DNA of 64,000 bases from Phocaeicola plebeius DSM 17135 (GTDB lineage Bacteria; Bacteroidota; Bacteroidia; Bacteroidales; Bacteroidaceae), in contig NZ_DS990135.1 of assembly GCF_000187895.1 (NCBI RefSeq), positions 89,720 to 153,719 on the forward strand, read 5' to 3'. Both the position numbers and the translations under genes were made by a program. Below the pieces are notes generated by a model, which did no database searches, was not told the DNA's origin, and saw only the letters and a list, made by a program, of their open reading frames with translations. Below, in pieces: positions 44,402 through 52,556 of this stretch (positions are counted from its first letter, which is position 1; the number at the start of each line of letters is the position of its first letter).

Positions 44402-45086
44402 GGTCGGTTGGTTTAGAGGTTTCTGACTGGTTTTCATTCTTGCCCGGAGAAGCTGCCTGCGATGTGTTGGTGCCGTTGCTTTCCACGGGTTCGGAATAGC
44501 GGACAATCCAATCTTCTATCTTGGCTCCGTGCGCATTTTCCTCGCTGCGGGACAGCATATCATAGATGGTGAACTCCGCTTCGATATTACGTGAGATGCT
44601 TCCCCGTGCCCGGTACCCGGTCTGCGTGAAGATTATCTTTCCGGAAACGGGTATCGTTTGTGTGTTAATCTCTACATCCTTGATGCGTACCCCGTAACGG
44701 ATATTCTTTTGTATGAGTGAGTTCAGCATATTCACATCGTTGTACTCGTTCAACAGCTCCTTCCCCTTGTTGCCTATGAGGTTGAGCGCAAGCGAAATGT
44801 TCTTCTCGTAGCTGCTCTCGTCAAAGGCATACCAGTGGGTTACGAAGGTCTTTACATGGTTCATGTATTCGTATTGCCGCATATCGCTGGCAGACAGGCT
44901 GCTTGCCTCATAGACTTCTCCCTGCCTGTCGATGACGAGAGCCTGGCCGTATGCTTTTTCTATTTTGTTGATAAGGAAGATGATACTGCTGGCAAAAGCG
45001 ATAGTCAGAATGATGCAGTACCCGGCTGAAAGCCGGATAGTCAGCTTGACCGCATCATCTGCTCCTTTGAATTTCATCAGATTCAT
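44388..45086 (-). CDS. traK: Conjugative transfer protein TraK (VirB8-like)
   Basis: 232 residues. A short cytoplasmic N-terminus, one membrane segment (about 20-43), then a periplasmic NTF2-like domain typical of TraK (MRQYEYMNHVKTFVTHWYAFDESSYEKNISLALNLIG). A low-complexity Ser/Thr/Asn tail ends the protein. VirB8-like scaffold of the channel. Confidence 0.9.
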   Translation of the reverse strand: MNLMKFKGADDAVKLTIRLSAGYCIILTIAFASSIIFLINKIEKAYGQALVIDRQGEVYEASSLSASDMRQYEYMNHVKTFVTHWYAFDESSYEKNISLALNLIGNKGKELLNEYNDVNMLNSLIQKNIRYGVRIKDVEINTQTIPVSGKIIFTQTGYRARGSISRNIEAEFTIYDMLSRSEENAHGAKIEDWIVRYSEPVESNGTNTSQAASPGKNENQSETSKPTDHGTE

Positions 45087-45090
45087 AGTT

Positions 45091-46146
45091 CTATTTTTTA
45101 TTGTTGTCGTTTATGAAACTTGCCCCGATAGAGGCGGCACCGCCTACGTTGGTCAGCTTGCCGCCTGCCGCTGCGCCTCCCATCAGGGCGATGGTGGCCG
45201 CCGTGGTGACGATTGACACGGTTTTCGAAATGATTTTCCCGGCATCGCTGTGTCCTACGATTTTGGAGGATAGCCAGAAACAGCTGCAATAAGCACCAAT
45301 CAGGGCGAGATCCATTCCTAAATATTGTATCTGCTGCGTAGCTGCGTCCACCATGTCGGCACTTTCCGTATAGATGGCCTTGAAGGTCTGCCATATGATT
45401 TGGTTCAGAATATTGATGACGGTGAATACCATACAGGCGGAGCAGAGCGTACCGAACCAGATACTCAACTGTTTCTGAAAGACCGGCAACATGCTTACGG
45501 CAAAGACAAACGGGCCGAGAATGACCAGTAGCTTGACAATGACCACGCCGATACCCAAGATGACTACTTGTATGATTCCTACCAATAGGGCGGAAATGCC
45601 ATGAAGCACAAGGGTGGCGAGGTTGGCGGGGTTGAGCAGCTGCACAATCTTCTCCACGCTGGAGCGTACACCGGTCATTTCGTCCTCTTCCATCTTTTTA
45701 TCCAGTTCGTGCTGCATGGCGCCGGTGCTGTCTTCTCCGGCTGCTACCTCCGACTGGAGGCTGTGTTTGTCGTATTCGGCAATCATCTCTCCTTGTTCGA
45801 TGGCTGATTGTGCCATGAACTGGGCAAATTCCTGCGCACGCTCGGAGGTCAGCGAGGTGGCTTCGTTGATTACTTCCATCGTGCCTACGATGGTTTGGGC
45901 GATGGGGGTGTATATGCTTAGGCAGAAGAACAGTACCAGGCAACGGGCGATTTCCATCATGTCGGGAAATTTGTCCTCATTCGGGCTTAACAGCTGGCTG
46001 GCTCCGTGATAGAGATAGTTGTATGCTAGGTTGCAGATAAAGCAGATGACACCAACACCGAAGGCGATGACTGTCATTTGCGAAACGAGTTCCATCGTCA
46101 GACCGTCCGTGATCTGAAGTCCCCAGAGAAAATTATCTTGATTCAT
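45091..46146 (-). CDS. traJ: Conjugative transfer protein TraJ (VirB6-like)
   Basis: 351 residues, polytopic: hydrophobic segments at about 20-45, 65-85, 185-220, 225-250 and a C-terminal pair. Typical TraJ start (LQITDGLTMELVSQMTVIAFGVGVICFICNLAYNYL). Forms the inner-membrane part of the channel. Closely spaced with traI (6 bp) and traK (4 bp). Confidence 0.9.
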   Translation of the reverse strand: MNQDNFLWGLQITDGLTMELVSQMTVIAFGVGVICFICNLAYNYLYHGASQLLSPNEDKFPDMMEIARCLVLFFCLSIYTPIAQTIVGTMEVINEATSLTSERAQEFAQFMAQSAIEQGEMIAEYDKHSLQSEVAAGEDSTGAMQHELDKKMEEDEMTGVRSSVEKIVQLLNPANLATLVLHGISALLVGIIQVVILGIGVVIVKLLVILGPFVFAVSMLPVFQKQLSIWFGTLCSACMVFTVINILNQIIWQTFKAIYTESADMVDAATQQIQYLGMDLALIGAYCSCFWLSSKIVGHSDAGKIISKTVSIVTTAATIALMGGAAAGGKLTNVGGAASIGASFINDNNKK

Positions 46147-46152
46147 AACGCT

Positions 46153-46749
46153 TTAATTGGTGTGTCGTGTGAAAGCGGCCAACCGTCCCTGGTAATAGGT
46201 CTTCCGGTTATGCCCCTTCATGGATTTGTAAATGACCGTGGAACGCACGGATTCGTTAAACTCACGCATCTCTTCGGCGGCTTTTTCCACCGATTCCTTC
46301 ACCTGCTCGATAAAGGACATGCGCCCTTCCGAGTTCATCGAGAAGTAACTGGTCACGGTGGCCACCTTGAACAGCAGGTCGGTACTCAGGCTCAGATTGA
46401 CGGTCACACGCTGAAAGTTGAGAAATTTCAGGCAGTGGTAATTCGATCCTACGTTCAGGTAAAAGCTGTAGTCGCTGCTCAGGCAGGCTACGTCGTCCAG
46501 CAGGTCGGCAAGCTCTTTCAATGATTTGAGTTCCTTCAACTGGTCGATCTTTTGCAGGCCGAGCCGCAGTTCCTGGGCATCGATCATTTCATTGATTTGT
46601 GTAACCCATTTCTTGACATTGGCGATCCATTCCGTTGAGTTCAGCAGGGTGTGGCCGGGATCATGCACGACGAACTGGGCATGAACACTGCCGGTTCCCA
46701 TCAGCCCTATCGAGGCGGCAAGTCCGAGTATGAGAATGATTCTTTTCAT
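46153..46749 (-). CDS. traI: Conjugative transfer protein TraI (DUF4141)
   Basis: 198 residues from the ATG at 46749, which gives a clean Sec signal (MKRIILILGLAASIGLMG). The mature DUF4141/TraI domain follows (QFVVHDPGHTLLNSTEWIANVKKWVTQINEM ... LADLLDDVACLSSD). Not the relaxase TraI of F-type systems; here the name denotes a periplasmic VirB5-like component. The longer frame to 46851 would overlap the preceding small gene and hide the signal. Confidence 0.88.
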   Translation of the reverse strand: MKRIILILGLAASIGLMGTGSVHAQFVVHDPGHTLLNSTEWIANVKKWVTQINEMIDAQELRLGLQKIDQLKELKSLKELADLLDDVACLSSDYSFYLNVGSNYHCLKFLNFQRVTVNLSLSTDLLFKVATVTSYFSMNSEGRMSFIEQVKESVEKAAEEMREFNESVRSTVIYKSMKGHNRKTYYQGRLAAFTRHTN

Positions 46750-46754
46750 GACGG

Positions 46755-46976
46755 TTATTTGTTGGTGATGAATAATAGGGTGAATATGACACATACCAGC
46801 CAGGCTGTCAGATAGCTCTTGGCATTTTCCTTTTTCGTGGCGAGTGCCCATACCACGAAAATGAGCGCAACGCCCAAAAGTGCGGCGGCAATGCTTCCGG
46901 CAAGATTGTATGCGCTGCCGTTGAAGTCGGTTGACCAGCCTAGAAGGGCGGTCAGCCCTTGGGTGGCGTCATCCAT
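46755..46976 (-). CDS. Small membrane protein between TraG and TraI
   Basis: 73 residues, two hydrophobic segments (about 24-46 and 54-71) separated by a short KKENAKS loop. It overlaps traG by 8 bp. Occupies the place of TraH in CTnDOT-type operons, but the match is positional only. Confidence 0.65.
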   Translation of the reverse strand: MDDATQGLTALLGWSTDFNGSAYNLAGSIAAALLGVALIFVVWALATKKENAKSYLTAWLVCVIFTLLFITNK

Positions 46977-49575
46977 ACTTTTTCCTCCTTTCCTCCAGAT
47001 AGCGGTTGATGGCCGTATAGGTCGAGCCGCTTTCGTTGAACAACTGCTTCAGTCGTACTACTGTCGCCTGGCGCGAATCGAAGGCTACGGCGGCGAAGTC
47101 GGACACCTCGTTGCGGAAGATGAAGGCATCGTTCGACATCTTGATGAAAAACTCTCTCCAGCGTTCCGTGCGCTGCAACGACTCGATCATATAGGCCTCT
47201 TCGTCCGTGATGGAAAGCACGGCTTTCACTTCCGGCAGGTTCTGCCGGTGTTCTGAATGGTCGAGGATAATCTTGGTCGCGCAGTTGATGATGATGGAGT
47301 CCTTGATACTGGACGGCATGTTTTTCAAAAACAGGATGTTCTGTGCGGCCAGCGTGATGCTTCCCTCCTTTTTACGGAAGGTTCGGTACAGGTAGGCGAT
47401 GAAGTCTCCGAATTTCTCGTCTTGCAGGAAGTCGAGTGCTTCGTCGATGATTAGCTCTTTGGCAAACCCCTGGCGTTTCTTGATTTTATCCACGATCATT
47501 TGCAGGGTGATGATGGCAACGAGTGGAAAGTACTCTTTCTTAGAGGCATCTTCCATATCGAAGGCTATCAGCCGGTCATGCACGATATCCACGTTCTCGG
47601 TAGCGTTCAGCAGGAATGACAGCTCTCCGTCCGTATAGGGTTCCAGTAAAAGCAACAGCTCCTCTATCTCGAATTTCTGTTTCTCAAACTCGGTCATCCG
47701 TTTGCTGAACACTTCCTTCAGATAAGCCCGGTAAGTTATCAGCGTCGGGAAGATACGCTCATGCTTCTCTCCTATTGAAGAATTGTTCACATAGTCGTAA
47801 AATCCGATGACGGATTTCCTGAGAATGGCGTTTTCGGCAGGCAGCATGGGTTCACGTACCTTCCAAATGTAGCTGATAATGGCGACGATGGTCTTTATCT
47901 GGTCATCGGCAGACTCGGCATCCGTGGTGTCGATGTACAGGTATTTGCCGTTCTTGTCACGGTCACACAAGAAGGGGTTGAACGCAAATTTCTTCTGCTC
48001 GGTAGAGTCGAAGTATTTGCCCCGGTTCAAGGCTATCATCGAGCGGTAAGAGCCGCCGATGTCAATGATCATCACATCCCGGCCCAGCTCATAGCTTTGC
48101 AGGATGTAATTGTTCAGCCAGAAAGATTTACCGGAACCGGACGGGCCGATAACGATGCGGTTCTTGTTGTTCAGCGCCGGATAATCCCAGAGGTTTATCT
48201 TGGCGGGAGTACCGAAACGGTCATGGTAGATATGCCCTTTCTCGTCCGAAAGGTACATCCCCTCTTTTTGCAGATAGCAGATGGCCTGCTTGGTCGTGTT
48301 GACGAAGCCCCGGTAATTGGCCCTGGCATTGCCGGGTATGTTGCAGAAGAACAGGTTGCACAGCTCGGCGTTCTCCACATAGCACGAACTTTGGTTCATA
48401 AAGCTGAAGCCTTGCTGTACCAGTGCGGTTTTCCGCATGAGCGAGGTGCGGTCTGTATCGTTCAGCACGACATTGAAGGCGGTATAGGCGGTCTGGTAGT
48501 CGAACTGGGTAATCTCATCGCAGAAGGCTGCCTGCTCGCGTTGCTTCTCTGCCGCCGGAGGGTAGAAGTTGGTGATGTAGTTCAGCGCGTCTTTCTCCGC
48601 ACCGATGGCCGTTACGGTGGCATCTGGATCGGTTATCTCTATCACGATGTTTACGATGTGGTTGAACGGCAGGCCAAGTCCTACGGGGTACAGCATCGAG
48701 CATTTGCTCCGTATGCTGTCCGGTATCTCTATGTTTCCCCCGTATGCCTTCGACTTGCCGGTGTGCGGCACGGCCAGTTCCTGAAGATGCTCGCCTTCGT
48801 TGGTCAGCGAAAGGATGGAAACGTGCTGCTGCCCTATTTTCATGCTTCCGCTTTCACTGACAGCCATAGGGTTGACGCTCTTCTGCGTGGCATCGTTTTC
48901 CGGTGTCTCGTAAGAGAGGTTGACGTAGTCGTAGATGGCGTTGTTCAGTTCCGTATCATCCATCTTGCGTATCTCAAACTGCTGGATGGACGACAAACCG
49001 TTCTCAAAGTTCATCAGAAAGGCTTCCATTTCTGTCAGCCGTTGCTGATATTCCTTATAAGGTTGCTTGAACGGGTAGTGCAGCTTTCGCATCAGCGAGG
49101 TGCCCGATGCGCTTTTGCGTATCTTACCGTTTCGGCTGCCGTTCGTGAACGTCACATACAGGTTGGTGTAACTGTTCAGTATCTCCTTGCCGTTGAAATG
49201 ACGGTTGTTCTCCGCTATCAGGGCATTGGAAGAGTATTCTGCATGATGGTATCGCCCCGTATAGTAGAAATTCTGCTGATGGATGACCGTGCCTGCCGGA
49301 AGCAGCTTCAAAAGAGCCTCCAACCGCTCATGGATGTATTGCGCCTCGCTTTCCGACAAGGTGAACACTTCGGGCAGAAGCAGCCGGTAGCCGACGGTGA
49401 TGTCACCGTTCCCGTTGATGACGGCGTTCTCCGTGATGGTCTGGATAGGCAAGACACTTTCCAGATCCACGGATTTGTCCTTCACCTCTATCTCTGTCTG
49501 CCGGATATACAGCAGAGCAATCAGCAGGCACAGCGCACAGATTAGCAGGGATATGAGTATGATGATTCCTATCAT
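46969..49575 (-). CDS. traG: Conjugation ATPase TraG (VirB4-like)
   Basis: 868 residues. An N-terminal membrane segment, a VirB4 N-terminal domain, then the AAA-type ATPase with Walker A GPSGSGKS (477-484) and Walker B ELIIDEALDFL. A C-terminal RxxGxS-like and ITDEEAYMIESLQRTERWREFFI block is typical of TraG ATPases of Bacteroidetes. Powers pilus or channel assembly. Full length with no disruption. A long antisense frame opposite it is a shadow. Confidence 0.93.
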   Translation of the reverse strand: MIGIIILISLLICALCLLIALLYIRQTEIEVKDKSVDLESVLPIQTITENAVINGNGDITVGYRLLLPEVFTLSESEAQYIHERLEALLKLLPAGTVIHQQNFYYTGRYHHAEYSSNALIAENNRHFNGKEILNSYTNLYVTFTNGSRNGKIRKSASGTSLMRKLHYPFKQPYKEYQQRLTEMEAFLMNFENGLSSIQQFEIRKMDDTELNNAIYDYVNLSYETPENDATQKSVNPMAVSESGSMKIGQQHVSILSLTNEGEHLQELAVPHTGKSKAYGGNIEIPDSIRSKCSMLYPVGLGLPFNHIVNIVIEITDPDATVTAIGAEKDALNYITNFYPPAAEKQREQAAFCDEITQFDYQTAYTAFNVVLNDTDRTSLMRKTALVQQGFSFMNQSSCYVENAELCNLFFCNIPGNARANYRGFVNTTKQAICYLQKEGMYLSDEKGHIYHDRFGTPAKINLWDYPALNNKNRIVIGPSGSGKSFWLNNYILQSYELGRDVMIIDIGGSYRSMIALNRGKYFDSTEQKKFAFNPFLCDRDKNGKYLYIDTTDAESADDQIKTIVAIISYIWKVREPMLPAENAILRKSVIGFYDYVNNSSIGEKHERIFPTLITYRAYLKEVFSKRMTEFEKQKFEIEELLLLLEPYTDGELSFLLNATENVDIVHDRLIAFDMEDASKKEYFPLVAIITLQMIVDKIKKRQGFAKELIIDEALDFLQDEKFGDFIAYLYRTFRKKEGSITLAAQNILFLKNMPSSIKDSIIINCATKIILDHSEHRQNLPEVKAVLSITDEEAYMIESLQRTERWREFFIKMSNDAFIFRNEVSDFAAVAFDSRQATVVRLKQLFNESGSTYTAINRYLEERRKKYG

Positions 49576-49883
49576 GGTTGCTGTTTTAGGATGAATTTGA
49601 AAATCTGCCGTTTGTCCGTTATCTGCCGGGGGGTGGCGTTCTTGATCCGGAGGCCGGTCAGGTAGTCCGGGTTACCGGCCTTGTGTTCCTTTTTCAAGGT
49701 TTGGAACAGCAGACCGGATAGAAACAGAATGGCGGAAATGATTCCGATGATGAGTATCGGGTGCAGCTGCTTGAATATGCTCACGATGATGATGATGGCC
49801 GTCAGCAGCATGAAGATGGCGAACTGTCCCGATGACAGACCGAAGAACTTGATCGGCTTGTTGATTTTACGCATGGTTCTCAT
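49572..49883 (-). CDS. traF: Conjugative transfer protein TraF (DUF4133, VirB3-like)
   Basis: 103 residues (alternative ATG at 49874). Two adjacent hydrophobic segments (about 18-35 and 40-60) after the motif INKPIKFFGLSSGQF that marks DUF4133/TraF. Encoded directly before the VirB4-like gene, overlapping it by 4 bp, as VirB3 is before VirB4 in many systems. Confidence 0.88.
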   Translation of the reverse strand: MRTMRKINKPIKFFGLSSGQFAIFMLLTAIIIIVSIFKQLHPILIIGIISAILFLSGLLFQTLKKEHKAGNPDYLTGLRIKNATPRQITDKRQIFKFILKQQP

Positions 49884-49895
49884 GGCTCTTCGTTT

Positions 49896-50240
49896 TTAGA
49901 TAATCAGGAAGGCTACCATGATGACTACCACGGCGATGATCCAGCCGAGCAGGTATTCCTTGGCATGGGGATTGTTCGTGGCAAGCGAATAGATGACAAA
50001 GACCAGAGCGATGCCGAGTACCGCCGCCAAAATGTATTTGGCTACGTCCAGAATGGTGTCCGCACCCTCTTTGGCTTTGTCTGTCACTTCGGATAGGCTG
50101 TTAATCTTCAGGCCGCTTTGTGCCTCCGCCACTTGTGCCGTTCCCAACAGCGTGAAGAATATGAGAAAGGTGAAGATAACCTTTCCATAGCGGTTAATGA
50201 CTTGGTTCGCTTTTTCTCTTACATTTTCGATTGCTTTCAT
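49896..50240 (-). CDS. traE: Conjugative transfer protein TraE (DUF4134, VirB2-like)
   Basis: 114 residues. Signal-type N-terminus cleaved near AEAQSG, then two hydrophobic helices typical of DUF4134/TraE (ILDVAKYILAAVLGIALVFVIYSLAT, LLGWIIAVVVIMVAFLII). Likely the pilin-like subunit. Lies 13 bp before traF. Confidence 0.88.
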   Translation of the reverse strand: MKAIENVREKANQVINRYGKVIFTFLIFFTLLGTAQVAEAQSGLKINSLSEVTDKAKEGADTILDVAKYILAAVLGIALVFVIYSLATNNPHAKEYLLGWIIAVVVIMVAFLII

Positions 50241-50258
50241 TTTGTTCCTATTTTTTAA

Positions 50259-50603
50259 TTAAACATGAATCGTTTTCAGTCTCTCCCATTGCACATCCTT
50301 ATACTTGATGGATATGGGCTCTTCTTTCGGCTGTTCCGGCAGTGGTTTGCCTGAGTAGTAGTAGGCTCTTCCATGCAGGTACATATCGGCTATCTCGGCA
50401 GCCAATTCCTCTTCTTCCAGCTCAGGCTGAAATACCACGCAGATGACCGGACAGGCTCTCTCCTGCCCTTCCTTGCGCACCGCCTCCCTTATCGGCTTCT
50501 CTTTCTCCTTTCCGGAAGAAAGTGCTTTCTTCTTTTTCCGAAAGTAAAAGTGAAGCGTGACACAGGCGAGTATGGCAACCAGTATCAAATCCACTACGTT
50601 CAT
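50259..50603 (-). CDS. Hypothetical tra-operon protein (TraD-position)
   Basis: 114 residues from the ATG at 50603, whose ATGA overlaps the stop of the upstream gene. One N-terminal membrane segment, then a basic linker (FYFRKKKKALSS) and a conserved-looking cytosolic part (ICVVFQPELEEEELAAEIADMYLHGRAYYYSG). It contains the 14-bp motif at 50533-50546. Family not recognised. Confidence 0.72.
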   Translation of the reverse strand: MNVVDLILVAILACVTLHFYFRKKKKALSSGKEKEKPIREAVRKEGQERACPVICVVFQPELEEEELAAEIADMYLHGRAYYYSGKPLPEQPKEEPISIKYKDVQWERLKTIHV

Positions 50604-50812
50604 AAGAGTTGCCAGATAATGAGCCAAGTGACCAATGCCGTGATATAGGTGATGATGGCCTCTTTGGTGCGCTCGTGGTTGCTTATCAGCTTTTTAAGTA
50701 CCGCTAGTCCGGCACATAGAAAGCCTACCCCTATCAGCATGGCGCCTATTTCACGGTATAAGGAGATCAGGCCGGATACATTTGTATCGGCTAACAATAT
50801 GATAATAAGCAT
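50600..50812 (-). CDS. Small membrane protein of the tra operon
   Basis: 70 residues with three hydrophobic stretches (1-15, 22-41, 52-69). ATGA overlap with the next gene. Function unknown; likely a channel accessory protein by context. Confidence 0.65.
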   Translation of the reverse strand: MLIIILLADTNVSGLISLYREIGAMLIGVGFLCAGLAVLKKLISNHERTKEAIITYITALVTWLIIWQLL

Positions 50813-50830
50813 GGTGATATGATTTGTCGG

Positions 50831-51409
50831 TTAGTAGAGCAGTATCTTTATTCCTACGTTCCAGACAGTGTTCCACTTGTCAATGGATAGGGGATTCCAA
50901 TGTTGTTGTATGCGGGCAAGCAATGCCGTTCGGGGCAGGATGAATACTTCCAGTTCCGTTTCCAGTTTCGGGCCGATGATGAAGTTGTATTCCTTATCGG
51001 GGTGGCGGACGTATTCTGTACCGATGAATCCTCCCAGGCCGATGCCCCAGTAAACGGATTTCAGGTTGCAGGCCAGGGTTCTGTAATAACCGCCGTCCAC
51101 AAAAAAGTCCTTACCCTTGTCATGTATCGTTTCGGGAATCGTTTCTTCCGGGTTCAAGGTAGAGACTTGCGGTAGGTTGGCTGTATATTCGTAAGGTTTC
51201 TCAAAATAGCTAAACCCGGCTTTCCAATAGCTTGTCCGGTTGATGTATCTGGAAAAGGACAGGTTGTAATAGTTGCCTGCATTGCCGAACAGGTTAGTGC
51301 CGTAGTTCAATTCAAGTGCCGGGATGTTCTCATAATGGCGTTGCGCAAAAGCGCTTACGGTGCATAACAGCAGGCTAAGGCTGATAGCAGTCAGTCTGAT
51401 GTGTTCCAT
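50831..51409 (-). CDS. traO: Conjugative transfer protein TraO-like outer-membrane protein
   Basis: 192 residues. Sec signal (ISLSLLLCTVSAFAQ) and a beta-rich mature part with repeated aromatic strands (NYYNLSFSRYINRTSYWKAGFSYF, SVYWGIGLGGFIGTEYVRH), ending in LY, as expected for a small outer-membrane barrel. Resembles TraO of Bacteroidetes elements. Unlike CTnDOT, where traO follows traN, here it is the first gene of the operon. Confidence 0.78.
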   Translation of the reverse strand: MEHIRLTAISLSLLLCTVSAFAQRHYENIPALELNYGTNLFGNAGNYYNLSFSRYINRTSYWKAGFSYFEKPYEYTANLPQVSTLNPEETIPETIHDKGKDFFVDGGYYRTLACNLKSVYWGIGLGGFIGTEYVRHPDKEYNFIIGPKLETELEVFILPRTALLARIQQHWNPLSIDKWNTVWNVGIKILLY

Positions 51410-51532
51410 GGGAATTACTCTTTAGGTTATTAATGTTATATATTTTTCTATTTGTCTCATACGGTGTTTCCAATTTACGCGGATTCCTGTCGGCAGAACC
51501 GAATCAAGGTGCTTATCGCGTTGTTTTCGCTC

Positions 51533-51563
51533 CAAACATATAGATTATATACGGGAGGACAAA
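51533..51563 (-). promoter_or_regulatory. tra operon promoter
   Basis: On the minus strand TTTG (51563-51560), a 19-bp spacer and TATGTTTG (51540-51533) match the Bacteroidetes consensus. The start point would be near 51525, giving a leader of about 115 nt before traO. Confidence 0.7.
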
Positions 51564-51663
51564 TTTTATGAAGGGCTTTTAAAGGGCCTTTCGTGTTTAT
51601 TTAATGTGCATTAAAAAATACATGTGCCGTAAACCGGCAGGTGTGGAATAATTCTACAGAAAA

Positions 51664-51706
51664 AAGCCGGATAGGATTAGTTGTGTAAAACTGTCCTGCC
51701 CGGCTT
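51664..51706 (-). terminator. Terminator of the Crp gene with an iteron in its loop
   Basis: On the minus strand AAGCCGG (51706-51700) pairs with CCGGCTT (51670-51664), followed by a T-run. Additional AGGA/TCCT pairs extend the stem. The loop region holds an iteron-like 20-mer, AGTTGTGTAAAACTGTCCTG, at 51679-51698. Confidence 0.65.
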
Positions 51707-51718
51707 ATAGGGTTTGGT

Positions 51719-52312
51719 TTATATGCGCTTTCGGATGTTGCTCAATGCTTGTGGCGTGATGCCGATATAACTTGCTATGTCTTTTAAGGGTATTGAACGT
51801 AACAGCCATTTTTCATTGGCCAAAAGCGCTTTGTAACGCGCTTCGGCATCCAGTGTGTAAAACTCCTCTTCCCTTATTATTTTGCGGTTGATGGATCTTA
51901 CCAAATGTATTCTGGCCAGCTTGTTGAAATTGATGGATAACTCATATAGCTGATGAAGATCTTTTTTGGGCAATCTCCAGATCTTGCATGGCTCCAATGC
52001 CTTGATATTGTAGTGGGCATGGTGTTCTTCATGTGAAAGGAAAAAATTGATGAACTCTTTGGCTTGGATAAACCGTGCTGAAATCTCTCTATTCTCTTTG
52101 TCCGGAAACCATAACCGGACGATGCCGGATTCCAGATAATAGAGGTAGCATACTTCCTCGCCCCTGGTGACGAGGTGTTCTCCCTTTTTGATATGGATAA
52201 GCTCGAAATGAGCATCAAGATACGCCTTTTCTTCGTCTGTCATCCGCACGTGAAGATGGGCGCCCATTACCATGAGCGTCTCATCTATCAGGGTGGCAAT
52301 TGTTTGAACCAT
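51719..52312 (-). CDS. Crp/Fnr-family transcriptional regulator
   Basis: 197 residues from the ATG at 52312 (the frame stays open to 52408 through hairpins that are unlikely to be coding). An N-terminal cyclic-nucleotide-binding-type barrel (HFELIHIKKGEHLVTRGEEVCYLYYLESGIVRLWF) and a C-terminal winged helix (IPLKDIASYIGITPQALSNIRKRI). No Cys cluster, so not an oxygen-sensing Fnr. It sits between the tra promoter and rep2 and could control either; this is inference. Confidence 0.88.
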   Translation of the reverse strand: MVQTIATLIDETLMVMGAHLHVRMTDEEKAYLDAHFELIHIKKGEHLVTRGEEVCYLYYLESGIVRLWFPDKENREISARFIQAKEFINFFLSHEEHHAHYNIKALEPCKIWRLPKKDLHQLYELSINFNKLARIHLVRSINRKIIREEEFYTLDAEARYKALLANEKWLLRSIPLKDIASYIGITPQALSNIRKRI

Positions 52313-52335
52313 TGAATTTGTTTTATGTTTATATA

Positions 52336-52429
52336 AGGGTACGGAAACGTACCCTCTAACATGGACGTGGCGTTCCAACAACAAAGGCACGCCACGTACC
52401 AGTTTCATACTGGTACAGGCATGCGCCTG
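52336..52429. promoter_or_regulatory. Four consecutive hairpins in the Crp 5' leader
   Basis: Within 94 bp: AGGGTACG-GAAA-CGTACCCT (52336-52355); ACGTGGCGT (52365-52373) with ACGCCACGT (52389-52397); GTACCAGT (52396-52403) with ACTGGTAC (52409-52416); CAGGC-ATGC-GCCTG (52416-52429). All arms are perfect. They lie in the untranslated leader of the Crp gene. Confidence 0.75.
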
Positions 52430-52522
52430 TTGTTGTTAATTCCTTAACGATAGATGCCACTCTTTTGTTAGACAGACGGACGTATGTAAAAAGCGGGCTG
52501 CCAATTTTCTGACAATCCGCTG

Positions 52523-52553
52523 CAAAGATACTATTTTATGGTTTTTGTTCCAA
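52523..52553 (-). promoter_or_regulatory. Promoter of the Crp-like gene
   Basis: On the minus strand TTG (52553-52551), a 20-bp spacer and TATCTTTG (52530-52523) fit the consensus. Transcription would start near 52515 and run through the hairpin cluster. The promoter lies 4 bp from the rep2 stop. Confidence 0.65.
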
Positions 52554-52556
52554 CTT

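Noticed and set aside
48097..49545. 482-codon open frame on the plus strand
   Set aside because: It lies entirely opposite traG, whose sequence has clear Walker motifs and family similarity. The antisense frame has no recognisable domain and reflects codon bias of traG.
52313..52408. Longer N-terminus for the Crp-like protein
   Set aside because: The extension would be encoded by perfect hairpins, and the promoter and family length favour the ATG at 52312.
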